Shown here piece by piece: positions 54,231-62,754 of a stretch of DNA of 64,000 bases (positions are counted from its first letter, which is position 1; every line of letters begins with the position of its first letter). Source of the stretch: Rhodoligotrophos sp. CJ14 (lineage in GTDB: Bacteria > Pseudomonadota > Alphaproteobacteria > Rhizobiales > Im1); NCBI RefSeq assembly GCF_038811545.1, contig NZ_CP133319.1, positions 4,228,001-4,292,000 of the forward strand. The letters run 5' to 3'. The notes under the pieces were generated by a model. That model did not search any database, was not told the origin of the DNA, and saw nothing but the letters and a program-made list of their open reading frames with translations. A program made the translations under genes and the position numbers.

Positions 54231-55303
54231 GAGCACCGCTCCACTGCGGCTTCGACCTGCAGCAGCATGCGCGGGATTTGCAGGCCCATCCCAGCCATGC
54301 GCATGTCGTCATAATCGCGCGTCTCGAAGCAATGGCTCGCGCCAAGATGCATGACCGCGAGCTTGAACGTGCCGAACGCCTCCCAATAGCGCACCGCAGC
54401 AGGATCAACGGCGATCCCGGTCAGCCTCGCATAGCGCTCGAGCAGCTCCTCGCGCGTGAGCAGATGACACATATAGGGCGAGCGCCCCCGCCAGGCCTGC
54501 AGACAGACCCAGCCGAGATCCTCGACCGGATCACCGAGATGGACGAGTTCCCAGTCGAGAATGGCGGTAATCTGGCGGTTTTGCTCGAGAAAATTGCCGA
54601 TCCGGTAATCCCCGTGCACGACGCTGATCCGCGGCGCTTTGGGCGCATTGTCTCGGAACCACAGCAAGGCCCATTCGAGGATCGGGTAGCGCCGCTGCGA
54701 CCACTGCCGCATGAGCCTCTCCCAAAAACCGATCTGGGCGGCGGCTGTTTCGTTGGGATCGCTCGCACCCCCGATAGCTGCAACCGGCGTTCCCGGCCAG
54801 TCGAAATTATGGAGGCTCCCCAAAGCGCCCACGAACTGCTCGGCAAGCGCGCGCCTGGTCTCTTCATCAAAGGCCGGCCCGCCATCGGCGGTCCACGGAA
54901 TGGGTGCTTCCCCATCGATCCGTTCACAGATGAAGAACGGGGCACCGAACGTGTCGCCGTCATCCGAATACCAATAGACCTTTGGCACCGGCACGGCACT
55001 GTCGGCGAGGCACTTGAGCGTCAGGAACTCGGGCGAGGCCTTATAGGGGGTGAACAGCCCATTGGGTGGACCAATCCGGAGGATGAGATCGCGGGATTGC
55101 GCGCGCCCGTTCTCTCGCCACTTGGCTGAAAAGCCATAGGTGATCCAGGAGAATCCAACCGTATAGCGATGCAGGGCCCCGAGCTCGACCTCGGCGCTCA
55201 GAGACATCTGCAGGAAGGACAGAAGACGCTGCCGCAGGCCGTCGAGATCGAACGGATCGAACCGAGGGGCGGGAGAGCTGGCAGGCAAAGCATTATGAGG
55301 CAT
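54227..55303 (-). CDS. Phosphotransferase, LvaA/ACAD10-kinase-like
   Basis: An APH-fold kinase of 358 aa, start at 55303 (the longer reading covers the preceding gene). The catalytic loop is VVHGDYRIGNFL (His230, Asp232, Asn237) and the metal site is ILDWELVHLGDP (Asp250), typical of the ACAD10/LvaA type. LvaA phosphorylates the hydroxyl of 4-hydroxyvaleryl-CoA. The operon here also has a ligase and an ACAD10/11-like dehydrogenase, so hydroxyacyl-CoA phosphorylation is the best guess. It overlaps the TRAP small permease by 11 bases. Confidence 0.85.
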   Translation of the reverse strand: MPHNALPASSPAPRFDPFDLDGLRQRLLSFLQMSLSAEVELGALHRYTVGFSWITYGFSAKWRENGRAQSRDLILRIGPPNGLFTPYKASPEFLTLKCLADSAVPVPKVYWYSDDGDTFGAPFFICERIDGEAPIPWTADGGPAFDEETRRALAEQFVGALGSLHNFDWPGTPVAAIGGASDPNETAAAQIGFWERLMRQWSQRRYPILEWALLWFRDNAPKAPRISVVHGDYRIGNFLEQNRQITAILDWELVHLGDPVEDLGWVCLQAWRGRSPYMCHLLTREELLERYARLTGIAVDPAAVRYWEAFGTFKLAVMHLGASHCFETRDYDDMRMAGMGLQIPRMLLQVEAAVERCS

Positions 55304-55844
55304 CGCGAGCCCTAGCGTCTGGTGCCGCTCCTGCCCCGCTGGTTGCGAGGCTGAACAGCATCCGCAGATCCGCGGCAAACAGGCGGATCATCTCGAGCAG
55401 CATCAGCGCGAAAGCCAGGGGCATCATGATGATGATGGGCCAGAGCGGCCAGAAATCCGTACCGACCTGCATGGTGCGATGGGTTTTTATGCTGCTCCAG
55501 ACGAAGCCTGTGACGTACCAGAGCACGATCGCGTAGATCCCGATTTCAACGGCCAGCACCAGGGCTGAGACAGCGGCCCGCCGTCGGGGCGGTGCCGACT
55601 CGGAAAAGGTTTCGAGCCGCGGGAACGTGCCCTCCCGGTGCGCCATGGGCAGTGCCCAGAAAACGAGGAGCGGAAAGATGACGCGTTCGACGATGTTATA
55701 GGCACCGGGGATCAGATCCGCATGCAGAACATATCGCCCGAACACGCTGATTACCGTGATCAGCATCATGAGGAATAGGCACAGCCCGGCGCCGATCGAG
55801 GCCATGCCCCACTCGAAGTCCCAAATGGCTTTCCAGAAGCGCAT
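55293..55844 (-). CDS. TRAP transporter small permease (DctQ family)
   Basis: A 183-aa membrane protein with four hydrophobic segments, the DctQ layout. The N-terminal segment ends FGRYVLHADLIPGAYNIVERVIFPLLVF. Start at 55844 after GAGG. It overlaps the kinase gene and lies nine bases downstream of the large permease, so the operon order is binding protein, DctM, DctQ, kinase. Confidence 0.9.
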   Translation of the reverse strand: MRFWKAIWDFEWGMASIGAGLCLFLMMLITVISVFGRYVLHADLIPGAYNIVERVIFPLLVFWALPMAHREGTFPRLETFSESAPPRRRAAVSALVLAVEIGIYAIVLWYVTGFVWSSIKTHRTMQVGTDFWPLWPIIIMMPLAFALMLLEMIRLFAADLRMLFSLATSGAGAAPDARARDAS

Positions 55845-55852
55845 GCGACACC

Positions 55853-57163
55853 TCAATTGAGATGGCTGGGGAGCCAAGTGGCGAGCCCCGGAAAGATCAT
55901 CATCGCGAGGGTGACCACAATGGCGGCGGCGGTGGAGAAGACCATCGCCGGCTTGAACACGGGGCCGACAGGCACTCGCGCCGCACTTGCCGCTGAAAAA
56001 GCCACAAGTCCCACCGGTGGCGTGAGCAGCCCGAGAGAGATCATGAAGCAGGCCATGACCCCGAACCAGATGAGATCAATCTGCGCTGCTTCGACCATCG
56101 GCAGAATGATCGGCACCGCAAGCACGATGACGGTCACTTCTTCAAGGAACATGCCCGCCGCGAAAATGCCGACCATCAGCACCACGACCAGCAGGTTCGG
56201 CTGCTCGACCAGTGGCGCGGCAAGGGCGAGCAGTTCCGTAGGCAATCGCGAGAAGGACAGGAAGCGTGAAAAGATCTGCGCCCCGATCAATAGGATCAGC
56301 AGCATCGCGGTCACTTTGACGGAGTCCGTGAGCGCGTCCATGATCTCGCGCATGCCGACGCGCCGCATGGCAACCATACCGACAAAGGCGGCGAAGGCGC
56401 CAAGCGCCCCAGCCTCGCCCACAGTGACGATGCCGCCATAGATGCCGCCGAAGACGACGAACATCAGTCCAATGACAAAGATGAACGCGTTGATTGACCG
56501 TCGCGTCGATGCGGGATCTTGCTCAACCTCGCCGGCGATGCCGTCGACCGCGCCGGGCTCGACTTCGCCAAAGAGGCGCAGGCAAACGATATAGATAAGG
56601 ATGCACAGAATGCCTGGTCCGATCGAGCCGATGAAGAGATGGCCGATGGGAATGGTGGTGAGCGAGCCATAGATCATGATCAGCAGGCTCGGCGGGATGA
56701 TCACTGATAATGAGCCTGAGATCGCCGCGAGCCCGATCGAGAACCGTCGGGTATAGCCGACCCGTTCGAGCTCCGGGCCCGCCAGCGTTGCAAGCGCCGC
56801 GGCACTGGCCGTGCCTGACCCCGAGACCGCGCCGAGAAGTCCGCCAGTGATCAGCGTCGCCACGCCAAGAGGAAAGCGGCGATAGCCGGCGATCCGGTGC
56901 CCGACCCGGAAGAGGTCGACGATGACGCCCCCTTTGAGCAGAAGCTGCGCCATGAGCAGATATAGCGGAATGATGGAGAGCGTGTAGGTCGAGGCCGTAT
57001 AGAACACGTCCTGGCCGATAATGCCGGTCAGAACCCTCGGTCCCGCCCAGAGCACGATCCCGACGATGCCTGCGCCGAGAAGAACGGTGGCAACCGCCTG
57101 GCCCAGAACGAGGAATATGACGAACCAGAATGCGACGAGCCAAATCGTCAAGCTCTGTGACAT
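55853..57163 (-). CDS. TRAP transporter large permease (DctM family)
   Basis: A 436-aa permease with about 12 membrane segments and the DctM signature GGLLGAVSGSGTASAAALATLAGPELERVGY. The C-terminal part carries MVEAAQIDLIWFGVMACFMISLGLLTPPVG. With DctQ and the binding protein it imports a carboxylate, driven by a sodium or proton gradient. Start at 57163; the ribosome-binding site is weak. Confidence 0.94.
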   Translation of the reverse strand: MSQSLTIWLVAFWFVIFLVLGQAVATVLLGAGIVGIVLWAGPRVLTGIIGQDVFYTASTYTLSIIPLYLLMAQLLLKGGVIVDLFRVGHRIAGYRRFPLGVATLITGGLLGAVSGSGTASAAALATLAGPELERVGYTRRFSIGLAAISGSLSVIIPPSLLIMIYGSLTTIPIGHLFIGSIGPGILCILIYIVCLRLFGEVEPGAVDGIAGEVEQDPASTRRSINAFIFVIGLMFVVFGGIYGGIVTVGEAGALGAFAAFVGMVAMRRVGMREIMDALTDSVKVTAMLLILLIGAQIFSRFLSFSRLPTELLALAAPLVEQPNLLVVVLMVGIFAAGMFLEEVTVIVLAVPIILPMVEAAQIDLIWFGVMACFMISLGLLTPPVGLVAFSAASAARVPVGPVFKPAMVFSTAAAIVVTLAMMIFPGLATWLPSHLN

Positions 57164-57232
57164 GACAGGTAAGGCCTAAGCTGGAAGCGACAGGTCAGTA
57201 GACAAGGCGGAGGCCGACCTCCGCCTTCTGGT

Positions 57233-58333
57233 TCAGAGCCCGAGATATTCGGCAACGCCCTCGGGCAGCTTGCCGCCCTGCTCGACAATGAACTGGGCAT
57301 AGAGCTTCGCGGTATCCCGTGCCGGATGGCCCGCAGCTTCCGTCTTCTCGATCCAGGCCCGCCAGGTTTCCGCCGAGGCTTTCGCGATATGGTCCTGCAT
57401 CGCTTTCGACAGTTGCGAAATCGGCGTGAACTGGCCGCCATGCTCGGCGGTGGACTTCTTCTTCACGACCTCCACATTGTCTTCCCACGCCTTGGCATTC
57501 TCCAGGGCGATTCGCCGCGCGGTCTCGTCGAACAGCTTCTTCTGCTCGTCCGTCAACCTGTCCCAGGCATCATTGCTGACGGCGAGATAGCTCTCCCAAT
57601 GACCGATCGACACATCGGTGATGCTATGCCGGAGAAGCTGGTCGATCGAATAGGACGGCCAGTCAGAAATCGCGATGATGACGCCCTCGATCGTGCCGCG
57701 CGACAGCGCCTCATAGGCTTGCGGTCCCGGCAGCGTCACTGGGGTTGCGCCGAGCTTCTCAAGAACGATCGTGTGCAGCGCCGCGCCGGCCCTGAGCGGC
57801 ACGCCCTTGAAATCCTCCGGCTCCTTCAGAACCTTTGAAACGGTCGAGATGGAATAGGGCGCAGTGGCGCCGAGCGCCCAGGCGCGGATGCCCTTATCCC
57901 CAATCTCATACTCGTAGAAGGTCTTGCCATTGCTGAGCTTGACGTCGGAATCGAGCAGCTTTTGGAAAGCCTTGGTCACCATGGGCGAGTTGGTCCCATA
58001 GACCGGGAGCTGCGTGACGTCGGACAAGGGAAAGCGTCCCTCGTGATAGGGCGCGAGCAGCGGTGCGGCAATGTCGATCGTGCCACTGGTCAGCCCGTCA
58101 AGCTCGCGGCCGGCCGAGGTGAGCTCGCCGGAATAGAAGCGGGTGAGGGTGATCTCACCCTTGGAATCGCGCTCGATCGCATCTGCAAAGGGATTCATAT
58201 GATAGGCCACCCACGCATGGGGCTGGCCGAGACCTGTGGAAATGATGAGTGTTTCCGCGGCGGCGGCAAGCGGTGCAAGGGCGATGACCCCTGCCGCGGC
58301 GCCCGCGAGCAGGTTACGCAATTTGGCAAGCAT
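57233..58333 (-). CDS. TRAP transporter solute-binding protein (DctP family)
   Basis: A 366-aa periplasmic binding protein, start at 58333 after GGGAGGAAG. Signal peptide LAKLRNLLAGAAAGVIALAPLAAAA. Mature conserved parts are SIGTIDIAAPLLAPYHEGRFP-like and GVPLRAGAALHTIVLEKLGATPVTLPGPQAYEALSRGTIEGVI; the arginine that holds the carboxylate in such proteins is in VPLRAG. Ligand unknown, likely an organic acid. The 69-base gap to the large permease is normal. Confidence 0.92.
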   Translation of the reverse strand: MLAKLRNLLAGAAAGVIALAPLAAAAETLIISTGLGQPHAWVAYHMNPFADAIERDSKGEITLTRFYSGELTSAGRELDGLTSGTIDIAAPLLAPYHEGRFPLSDVTQLPVYGTNSPMVTKAFQKLLDSDVKLSNGKTFYEYEIGDKGIRAWALGATAPYSISTVSKVLKEPEDFKGVPLRAGAALHTIVLEKLGATPVTLPGPQAYEALSRGTIEGVIIAISDWPSYSIDQLLRHSITDVSIGHWESYLAVSNDAWDRLTDEQKKLFDETARRIALENAKAWEDNVEVVKKKSTAEHGGQFTPISQLSKAMQDHIAKASAETWRAWIEKTEAAGHPARDTAKLYAQFIVEQGGKLPEGVAEYLGL

Positions 58334-58485
58334 CAATTCTTCCTCCCATCCGATGCCGGCGGAGGCTTGCTTTGCCCGCTGTCTCGCGGTGAAGGCCGTT
58401 GACGGCCTCGCATTCTAACGCACCCCCGGGTGGGCCGGCATCATGGCCATCACGCTAAGTGGAATCGACGATGATGTAAATGAAA

Positions 58486-58501
58486 ATGAACCATGGCTCA
58501 T
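58486..58501. promoter_or_regulatory. Imperfect palindrome ATGAACCATGGCTCAT, candidate TetR operator
   Basis: A 16-base palindrome with a single mismatched pair, in the 234-base divergent region between the TRAP operon (-) and the TetR gene (+). It lies 12 bases upstream of the -35 hexamer of the regulator. TetR proteins usually bind such sites. The rest of the divergent region (58334-58567) is non-coding. Confidence 0.45.
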
Positions 58502-58513
58502 AATTCAATTTTA

Positions 58514-58542
58514 TTGACAGGATCAGGCACCTTCACTAGCGT
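58514..58542 (+). promoter_or_regulatory. Sigma70-type promoter of the TetR gene
   Basis: TTGACA at 58514-58519, exact consensus, 17-base spacer and TAGCGT at 58537-58542. It lies inside the longest reading frame of the TetR gene (from 58493), so the true start must be downstream, at 58553 or 58568. The -10 is weak (first two and last bases match). Confidence 0.55.
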
Positions 58543-58567
58543 GCGCGGCGAAATGGAGAGAAGGCAG

Positions 58568-59242
58568 ATGGCAGCGGCCGCTATCCCCGGCGCGACAGGG
58601 GAGGTGGTTTCGGAAACCCCGCGGCGCAGTCGGCGTGCCGAGAAGGCGGAGGCCACGAGAGCCCGCCTATTTGCGGCCGCAATCGAAGTGGTCGGCGAGC
58701 ACGGTTATGCCGGCACCTCCGTCGCCCTGATAACCCAGCGCGCCAAGGTCGCCCAGGGCACCTTCTATAACTATTTCACCTCGCGCCAGGACTTGCTGGA
58801 TCAGCTGCTACCCTCGATCAGCGTGAAACTGCTGGAGCATGTCCGCAAGAAGGTGCTCGCCGCCGAGGACAGCCCCGTTGCCCGCGAATACGCGCGCATC
58901 ACCGGCTTTTTTGAGTTTCTCGAGCAGACACCGCACCTCTTCAAGATGCTGCACGAAGGCGCGATCCAGGCACCCGAAGGGTTCCGCCGCCATGTCAGCC
59001 TGCAGATCGAGAATTATAAGCGGGCGCTCGAATATGAGCGACGACGGGGCTTCCTCAAGGTTTCCGGCCGCGAGGAGATCGACGCCCTGACCCAGATGCT
59101 GATGGGCGCGCGCGATTATCTGAGCGCCCGGTTCTGCGTTCGCGACGGCGAGATCGTCCAGCCGCCGTCCCATGTCATCGAAACCTATATGCGTTTCGTC
59201 GTGAGCGGCATGTTCGTGGAGCCGGAAGCCACGGCGGATTAG
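58568..59242 (+). CDS. TetR-family transcriptional regulator
   Basis: A regulator of 224 aa from ATG 58568 (GGAGAGAAGG upstream); upstream in-frame ATGs lie before or at the promoter. The HTH is at ARLFAAAIEVVGEHGYAGTSVALITQRAKVAQGTFYNYFTSRQDLLDQLL. The N-terminal tail is basic (PRRSRRAEKAEATRARL). Divergent from the TRAP operon; the likely regulator of it and of itself. The end overlaps the CoA ligase by four bases, convergent. Confidence 0.9.
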   Translation: MAAAAIPGATGEVVSETPRRSRRAEKAEATRARLFAAAIEVVGEHGYAGTSVALITQRAKVAQGTFYNYFTSRQDLLDQLLPSISVKLLEHVRKKVLAAEDSPVAREYARITGFFEFLEQTPHLFKMLHEGAIQAPEGFRRHVSLQIENYKRALEYERRRGFLKVSGREEIDALTQMLMGARDYLSARFCVRDGEIVQPPSHVIETYMRFVVSGMFVEPEATAD

Positions 59243-60654
59243 CCGGTTATGGCATCATGGGCGATGGTGAGCTCGGCAACGCCGGCTCGAAGCGCCTTGC
59301 CCGTTGCCCCGACCGGCAGCGCTTCCACGATGCGGATGACATCCGGCACCTTGAAGCGCTCGATCCGGGCCGCCAGCCATTCGCGCAAGACCTGCTCATT
59401 GGCCTCACAGCCCTCTCGCAGCACCACTACCGCATGCAGGGCTTCACCAAGTCTTGCATCTGCGACACCCGCACACAGCGCCGCAGCGACAGACGGGTGC
59501 CGCATCAGCCAGCCATCGATCTCGGCCGGGGCGATCTTGTTGCCGGCGCGCGAGACGATGTCTTTCGAGCGGCCGACGATCTCAACCAGGCCATCGGGCC
59601 TGACCCGGGCAAGGTCGCCCGTGCGGAAATACCCATCGTCGAAGGACTTGGCGGTGAGCACGGGATCATCCAGATAGCCGGCCATGCCGAATGGCGTGCG
59701 GATCAACAATTCACCGACACCATCGGGCAGACTGTCATCATAGCGATCGATGCGGAAGCTGACCGAGCCCGTCGGCCGCCCGATCGAGCCAAGACCTGCC
59801 ACGCGCTCTTCCGGCCTCAGGCAGAAATCGCACGATCCCGTCTCGGTGAGCCCATAGAGGTCGAACACACCCGCATTCGGAAAGGCCGCAACGAGCTTGT
59901 CGGAAAGGCCGGCCCCCAGCATTTCGCCACCCGTGAGCACCATGCGCAGCCCGGCCGCAGGTTGAAATATGTCCGCAGAAAACAGCGTGCGGAACATGGC
60001 AGGCACCCCGGCAAACACGCTGAGATCGCCAAGAACCGGCCTTAGGGTCTCGGGGGCGAACTTGCTGATGAGAATGAGGCGCGATTGGTTCATGAGGGCC
60101 AGCAGCGCGACCCAGATCCCGAAGATGAAGGTGAGCTGCAGGGGCAGCAACACCGTGTCCCGTGGTGAAAGCCCGAGAAGCTCATTGAGCACCGCGAGTT
60201 TCTTCGCAAAGGGCTCATGTCCGATCACCACCCCCTTGGGCTGTCCCGTCGAGCCCGAGGTGAAGATGATCAGCGCCGCATCGCGAAGCAGGGGCCGAAC
60301 GGGCGGCACCGCATCCGAAAGAATTGTGAGCTTGCCGTCATCGATCGCGAACCGGCAGCCGGTGCGCGAGAACACGGTGTGAACCGTTGCCTCAGCCGCA
60401 TTGCGATGCACGGGCACGGCCACGGCACCCGCACGCCAGACCGCAAGCAGTCCTGCGAGATCCGCCGGCCGATTGCCGATCCTGACCGCGACAGGCTCAT
60501 CTGCGACAACACCGGCCTCACCGAGCTGACCGGCCATTGTCTCCGCCATCCCAAGCAGGCTTGCCGCTGCGGTTGAGCCACCAGCCCCATCGGCGATCCC
60601 ATGGGGATAGGTCGCGAGCGCATCCCCGAGGAGCTTGGCGAGCGCCCGTGTCAC
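59239..60654 (-). CDS. Class I adenylate-forming CoA ligase
   Basis: A 471-aa AMP-binding ligase, shorter than usual, with the N-terminal domain reduced. A3 motif FTSGSTGQPKGV, A5 FDLYGLTETGSCDF, hinge EIVGRSKDIVSRAGNKIAPAEID, and C-terminal VGATGKALRAG. Start codon GTG in the overlap with the hydratase stop (GTGA). The final lysine motif GATGK is intact. It may activate an aromatic or short acid; the hydratase gene is its neighbour. Not obviously tied to the TRAP operon. Confidence 0.9.
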   Translation of the reverse strand: MTRALAKLLGDALATYPHGIADGAGGSTAAASLLGMAETMAGQLGEAGVVADEPVAVRIGNRPADLAGLLAVWRAGAVAVPVHRNAAEATVHTVFSRTGCRFAIDDGKLTILSDAVPPVRPLLRDAALIIFTSGSTGQPKGVVIGHEPFAKKLAVLNELLGLSPRDTVLLPLQLTFIFGIWVALLALMNQSRLILISKFAPETLRPVLGDLSVFAGVPAMFRTLFSADIFQPAAGLRMVLTGGEMLGAGLSDKLVAAFPNAGVFDLYGLTETGSCDFCLRPEERVAGLGSIGRPTGSVSFRIDRYDDSLPDGVGELLIRTPFGMAGYLDDPVLTAKSFDDGYFRTGDLARVRPDGLVEIVGRSKDIVSRAGNKIAPAEIDGWLMRHPSVAAALCAGVADARLGEALHAVVVLREGCEANEQVLREWLAARIERFKVPDVIRIVEALPVGATGKALRAGVAELTIAHDAITG

Positions 60655-61472
60655 GGCATCCGCTCCGGGAAGCGCGCATCCCGCCAGGCAAGCGCCGCCT
60701 TGAGACCCTTCTCCCGCGCAATGTCCATGAAGGCGATCTTGTCCGGCGAGCCGCCCCCCTCAATGGCGAGATCGATGTCGAGCGCGCTTTCCAGGGCTTC
60801 GAGCATGCCCTGGGCCTCGATTGCCCGGTTGAGCGCGCGCTTGGTCTGCTTCACCAGCTCCGGATCGATCGCCGCGAGATGGCGGCCCATCCGCGTGACG
60901 GTCTCATCCAGCGCGTCATCGGCGGTCACACGATTGATCATCCCTATGGCGAGCGCTCGCTCGGCGCTCACCCGATCTTCCCCGAGAAGGATGATCTCTT
61001 TGGCAATCTTTGGCCCCACGATCCAGGGCAGCAGCATCACCACGATCCCGGCGCCGAACCGCAGCTCCGGCTCACCGAAAAACGCATCGGGCGTGGCAAC
61101 CGTCATGTCGCAGGCGAGCGCAAGCTCGCACGCCCCGGCAAGGCAAGGACCCCGCACCGCCGCAATGGTCGGCTTCGGGCAGTGCCAGAATCGCATCACC
61201 GTGTCGAAATCCTTGCGCAAGAGCGGCCGCCACTGCGCGACCCCGGTCGGGCGCCGCTCCATCTGCTCCTTGAGATCAAAGCCGGAGGAGAAGGCCTTGC
61301 CCGCGCCCTGAACCACGATCGCCCGCACACCCTCGTCGACTTCGGCCTCGTCCATCGCCGCGCAGATCTCGCTCAGCATCGTCTGATTGAGCGCATTCGT
61401 GCGCTCCGGGCGATTGAGTGTGATCCGCGCGACCCCGTCGACGGTCTCATAGAGGATGGTCGAAAACGCCAT
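60651..61472 (-). CDS. Enoyl-CoA hydratase/isomerase
   Basis: A crotonase-fold enzyme of 273 aa, start at 61472 after GGGAG. The oxyanion motifs are AFSSGFDL and GPCLAGACELALACD, and both catalytic glutamates are present: ACEL and FGEPELRFG. It is therefore a more classical hydratase than the one at 6592. It may hydrate the enoyl-CoA made after the ligase at 59239. The MFS gene lies 31 bases upstream. Confidence 0.92.
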   Translation of the reverse strand: MAFSTILYETVDGVARITLNRPERTNALNQTMLSEICAAMDEAEVDEGVRAIVVQGAGKAFSSGFDLKEQMERRPTGVAQWRPLLRKDFDTVMRFWHCPKPTIAAVRGPCLAGACELALACDMTVATPDAFFGEPELRFGAGIVVMLLPWIVGPKIAKEIILLGEDRVSAERALAIGMINRVTADDALDETVTRMGRHLAAIDPELVKQTKRALNRAIEAQGMLEALESALDIDLAIEGGGSPDKIAFMDIAREKGLKAALAWRDARFPERMP

Positions 61473-61503
61473 GCTTGTTCTCCCAGGTGTTCTCATCGCG
61501 ACT

Positions 61504-62727
61504 TTACCGACGTCCTCCGGCCATGACATAGGCCTCAGGCGACCGCCGCAGGCCGGCCATGGCCGCGGCGCCGAGAAACGGGCCGACCGCCAGCACCGAA
61601 AATGCGAAATGCCAGCCGATCGCGTCAACCACATAGGGCATCAGGTGAATGCTGGCGAGCGTGATGAGATAGCCGATACAAGTCTGAACCGTGAGCATGG
61701 TGCCCACGAAGCATTTATTACTGAGCTCGGCAACAGCAGCGGAGAATTGCGCCGAATCGGAGACGATGGTGACGCCCCATAGAAGGGCGACGGCGAGAGT
61801 CAACGCAGCCGGGCCACCATAGGTGAAGCCGATGAGCATGGCGCAGCTGCCGCTGACGAGCATGGAGGCGATTGTCACGAATGTCCGGCCCATGCGGTCG
61901 GCAAGCAAGCCGCCCCCCAAGGCGCCAAGCGCACCGACGCCCACCACGAGAAAGGCTGCAAATCGCGCATCCAGCGGCGGAGTGCTGCCATAGCGCTCCG
62001 TGAAGCTTGCCGCCAGAAACACCCCGATCCAGGCCCACATGGCATAGAGTTCCCACATATGCCCGAAATAGCCGAGATTGGCGCAGCGCAGAGACCGGTC
62101 GCGCAAGGCGGTGAGTGCCACATCGAACTGGAAATGCTGGGTTGGAGCGACATTCGGCCCGGTCTTCGCAAACAGGATCAAAATGCTCGCGGCAAGACAG
62201 CCAAACGCGGCGGCCGCGATCGGCCATTGCCATCCGACGCCGCCGAATACCGCAATCGCATGCGGTGAGGCTGAACCGATCGTGAGCGCGGCAACGAGCA
62301 GGCCGATGAGCAGTCCGAGATCACCCTTGGCCCAGCTGCTCGCGAGCTTCATGCCCACGGGATAAACGCCGGCCATGCACATGCCGGTGATGAAGCGCAG
62401 GAAGGGGACGGCAAGCGAGGCGGGCTCGAAGGCGAGCATCGCGAGATTGGCGAGAGCGGCCGTGAATGCCGAGATTGAGAAGAGCCGCCGCGTATCGAAC
62501 CGGTCGGCGAGCACGAGCAGCGCGCTGGCGAGCGTTCCCGCCACGAAGCCCGCCTGAACCGAGCTTGTGAGCAGGGCCTGCTGGAAATGCGAGAGTGCTG
62601 CGCGTGCGGTAAGGTCGGCTAGCGATGCGGTCGTGGCGAACCAGGCCGACATCGCAGCCACTTCGCTGATGAGGAGAAGTGTGAGCGAGGCCCGCTTGCT
62701 CCGGCCGGTGTGGAGGGGAGTGTCCAT
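61504..62727 (-). CDS. MFS transporter
   Basis: A 407-aa major facilitator with about 12 hydrophobic segments. Motif A equivalents are DRFDTRRLFSISAF in the N-half and GLLADRMGRTFVTI in the C-half; the central MWELYAMWAWIGVFL segment is shared with CynX/NarK-like nitrate and sugar relatives. Substrate unknown, probably the organic acid of this gene group. It lies 27 bases downstream of the binding protein. Confidence 0.88.
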   Translation of the reverse strand: MDTPLHTGRSKRASLTLLLISEVAAMSAWFATTASLADLTARAALSHFQQALLTSSVQAGFVAGTLASALLVLADRFDTRRLFSISAFTAALANLAMLAFEPASLAVPFLRFITGMCMAGVYPVGMKLASSWAKGDLGLLIGLLVAALTIGSASPHAIAVFGGVGWQWPIAAAAFGCLAASILILFAKTGPNVAPTQHFQFDVALTALRDRSLRCANLGYFGHMWELYAMWAWIGVFLAASFTERYGSTPPLDARFAAFLVVGVGALGALGGGLLADRMGRTFVTIASMLVSGSCAMLIGFTYGGPAALTLAVALLWGVTIVSDSAQFSAAVAELSNKCFVGTMLTVQTCIGYLITLASIHLMPYVVDAIGWHFAFSVLAVGPFLGAAAMAGLRRSPEAYVMAGGRR

Positions 62728-62754
62728 GGCAGTCGGCCGGTGCTGATCGTCTGT

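Noticed and set aside
58493-58567. Longer TetR start at 58493
   Set aside because: A consensus promoter lies within this stretch, and the added residues are not family-like.
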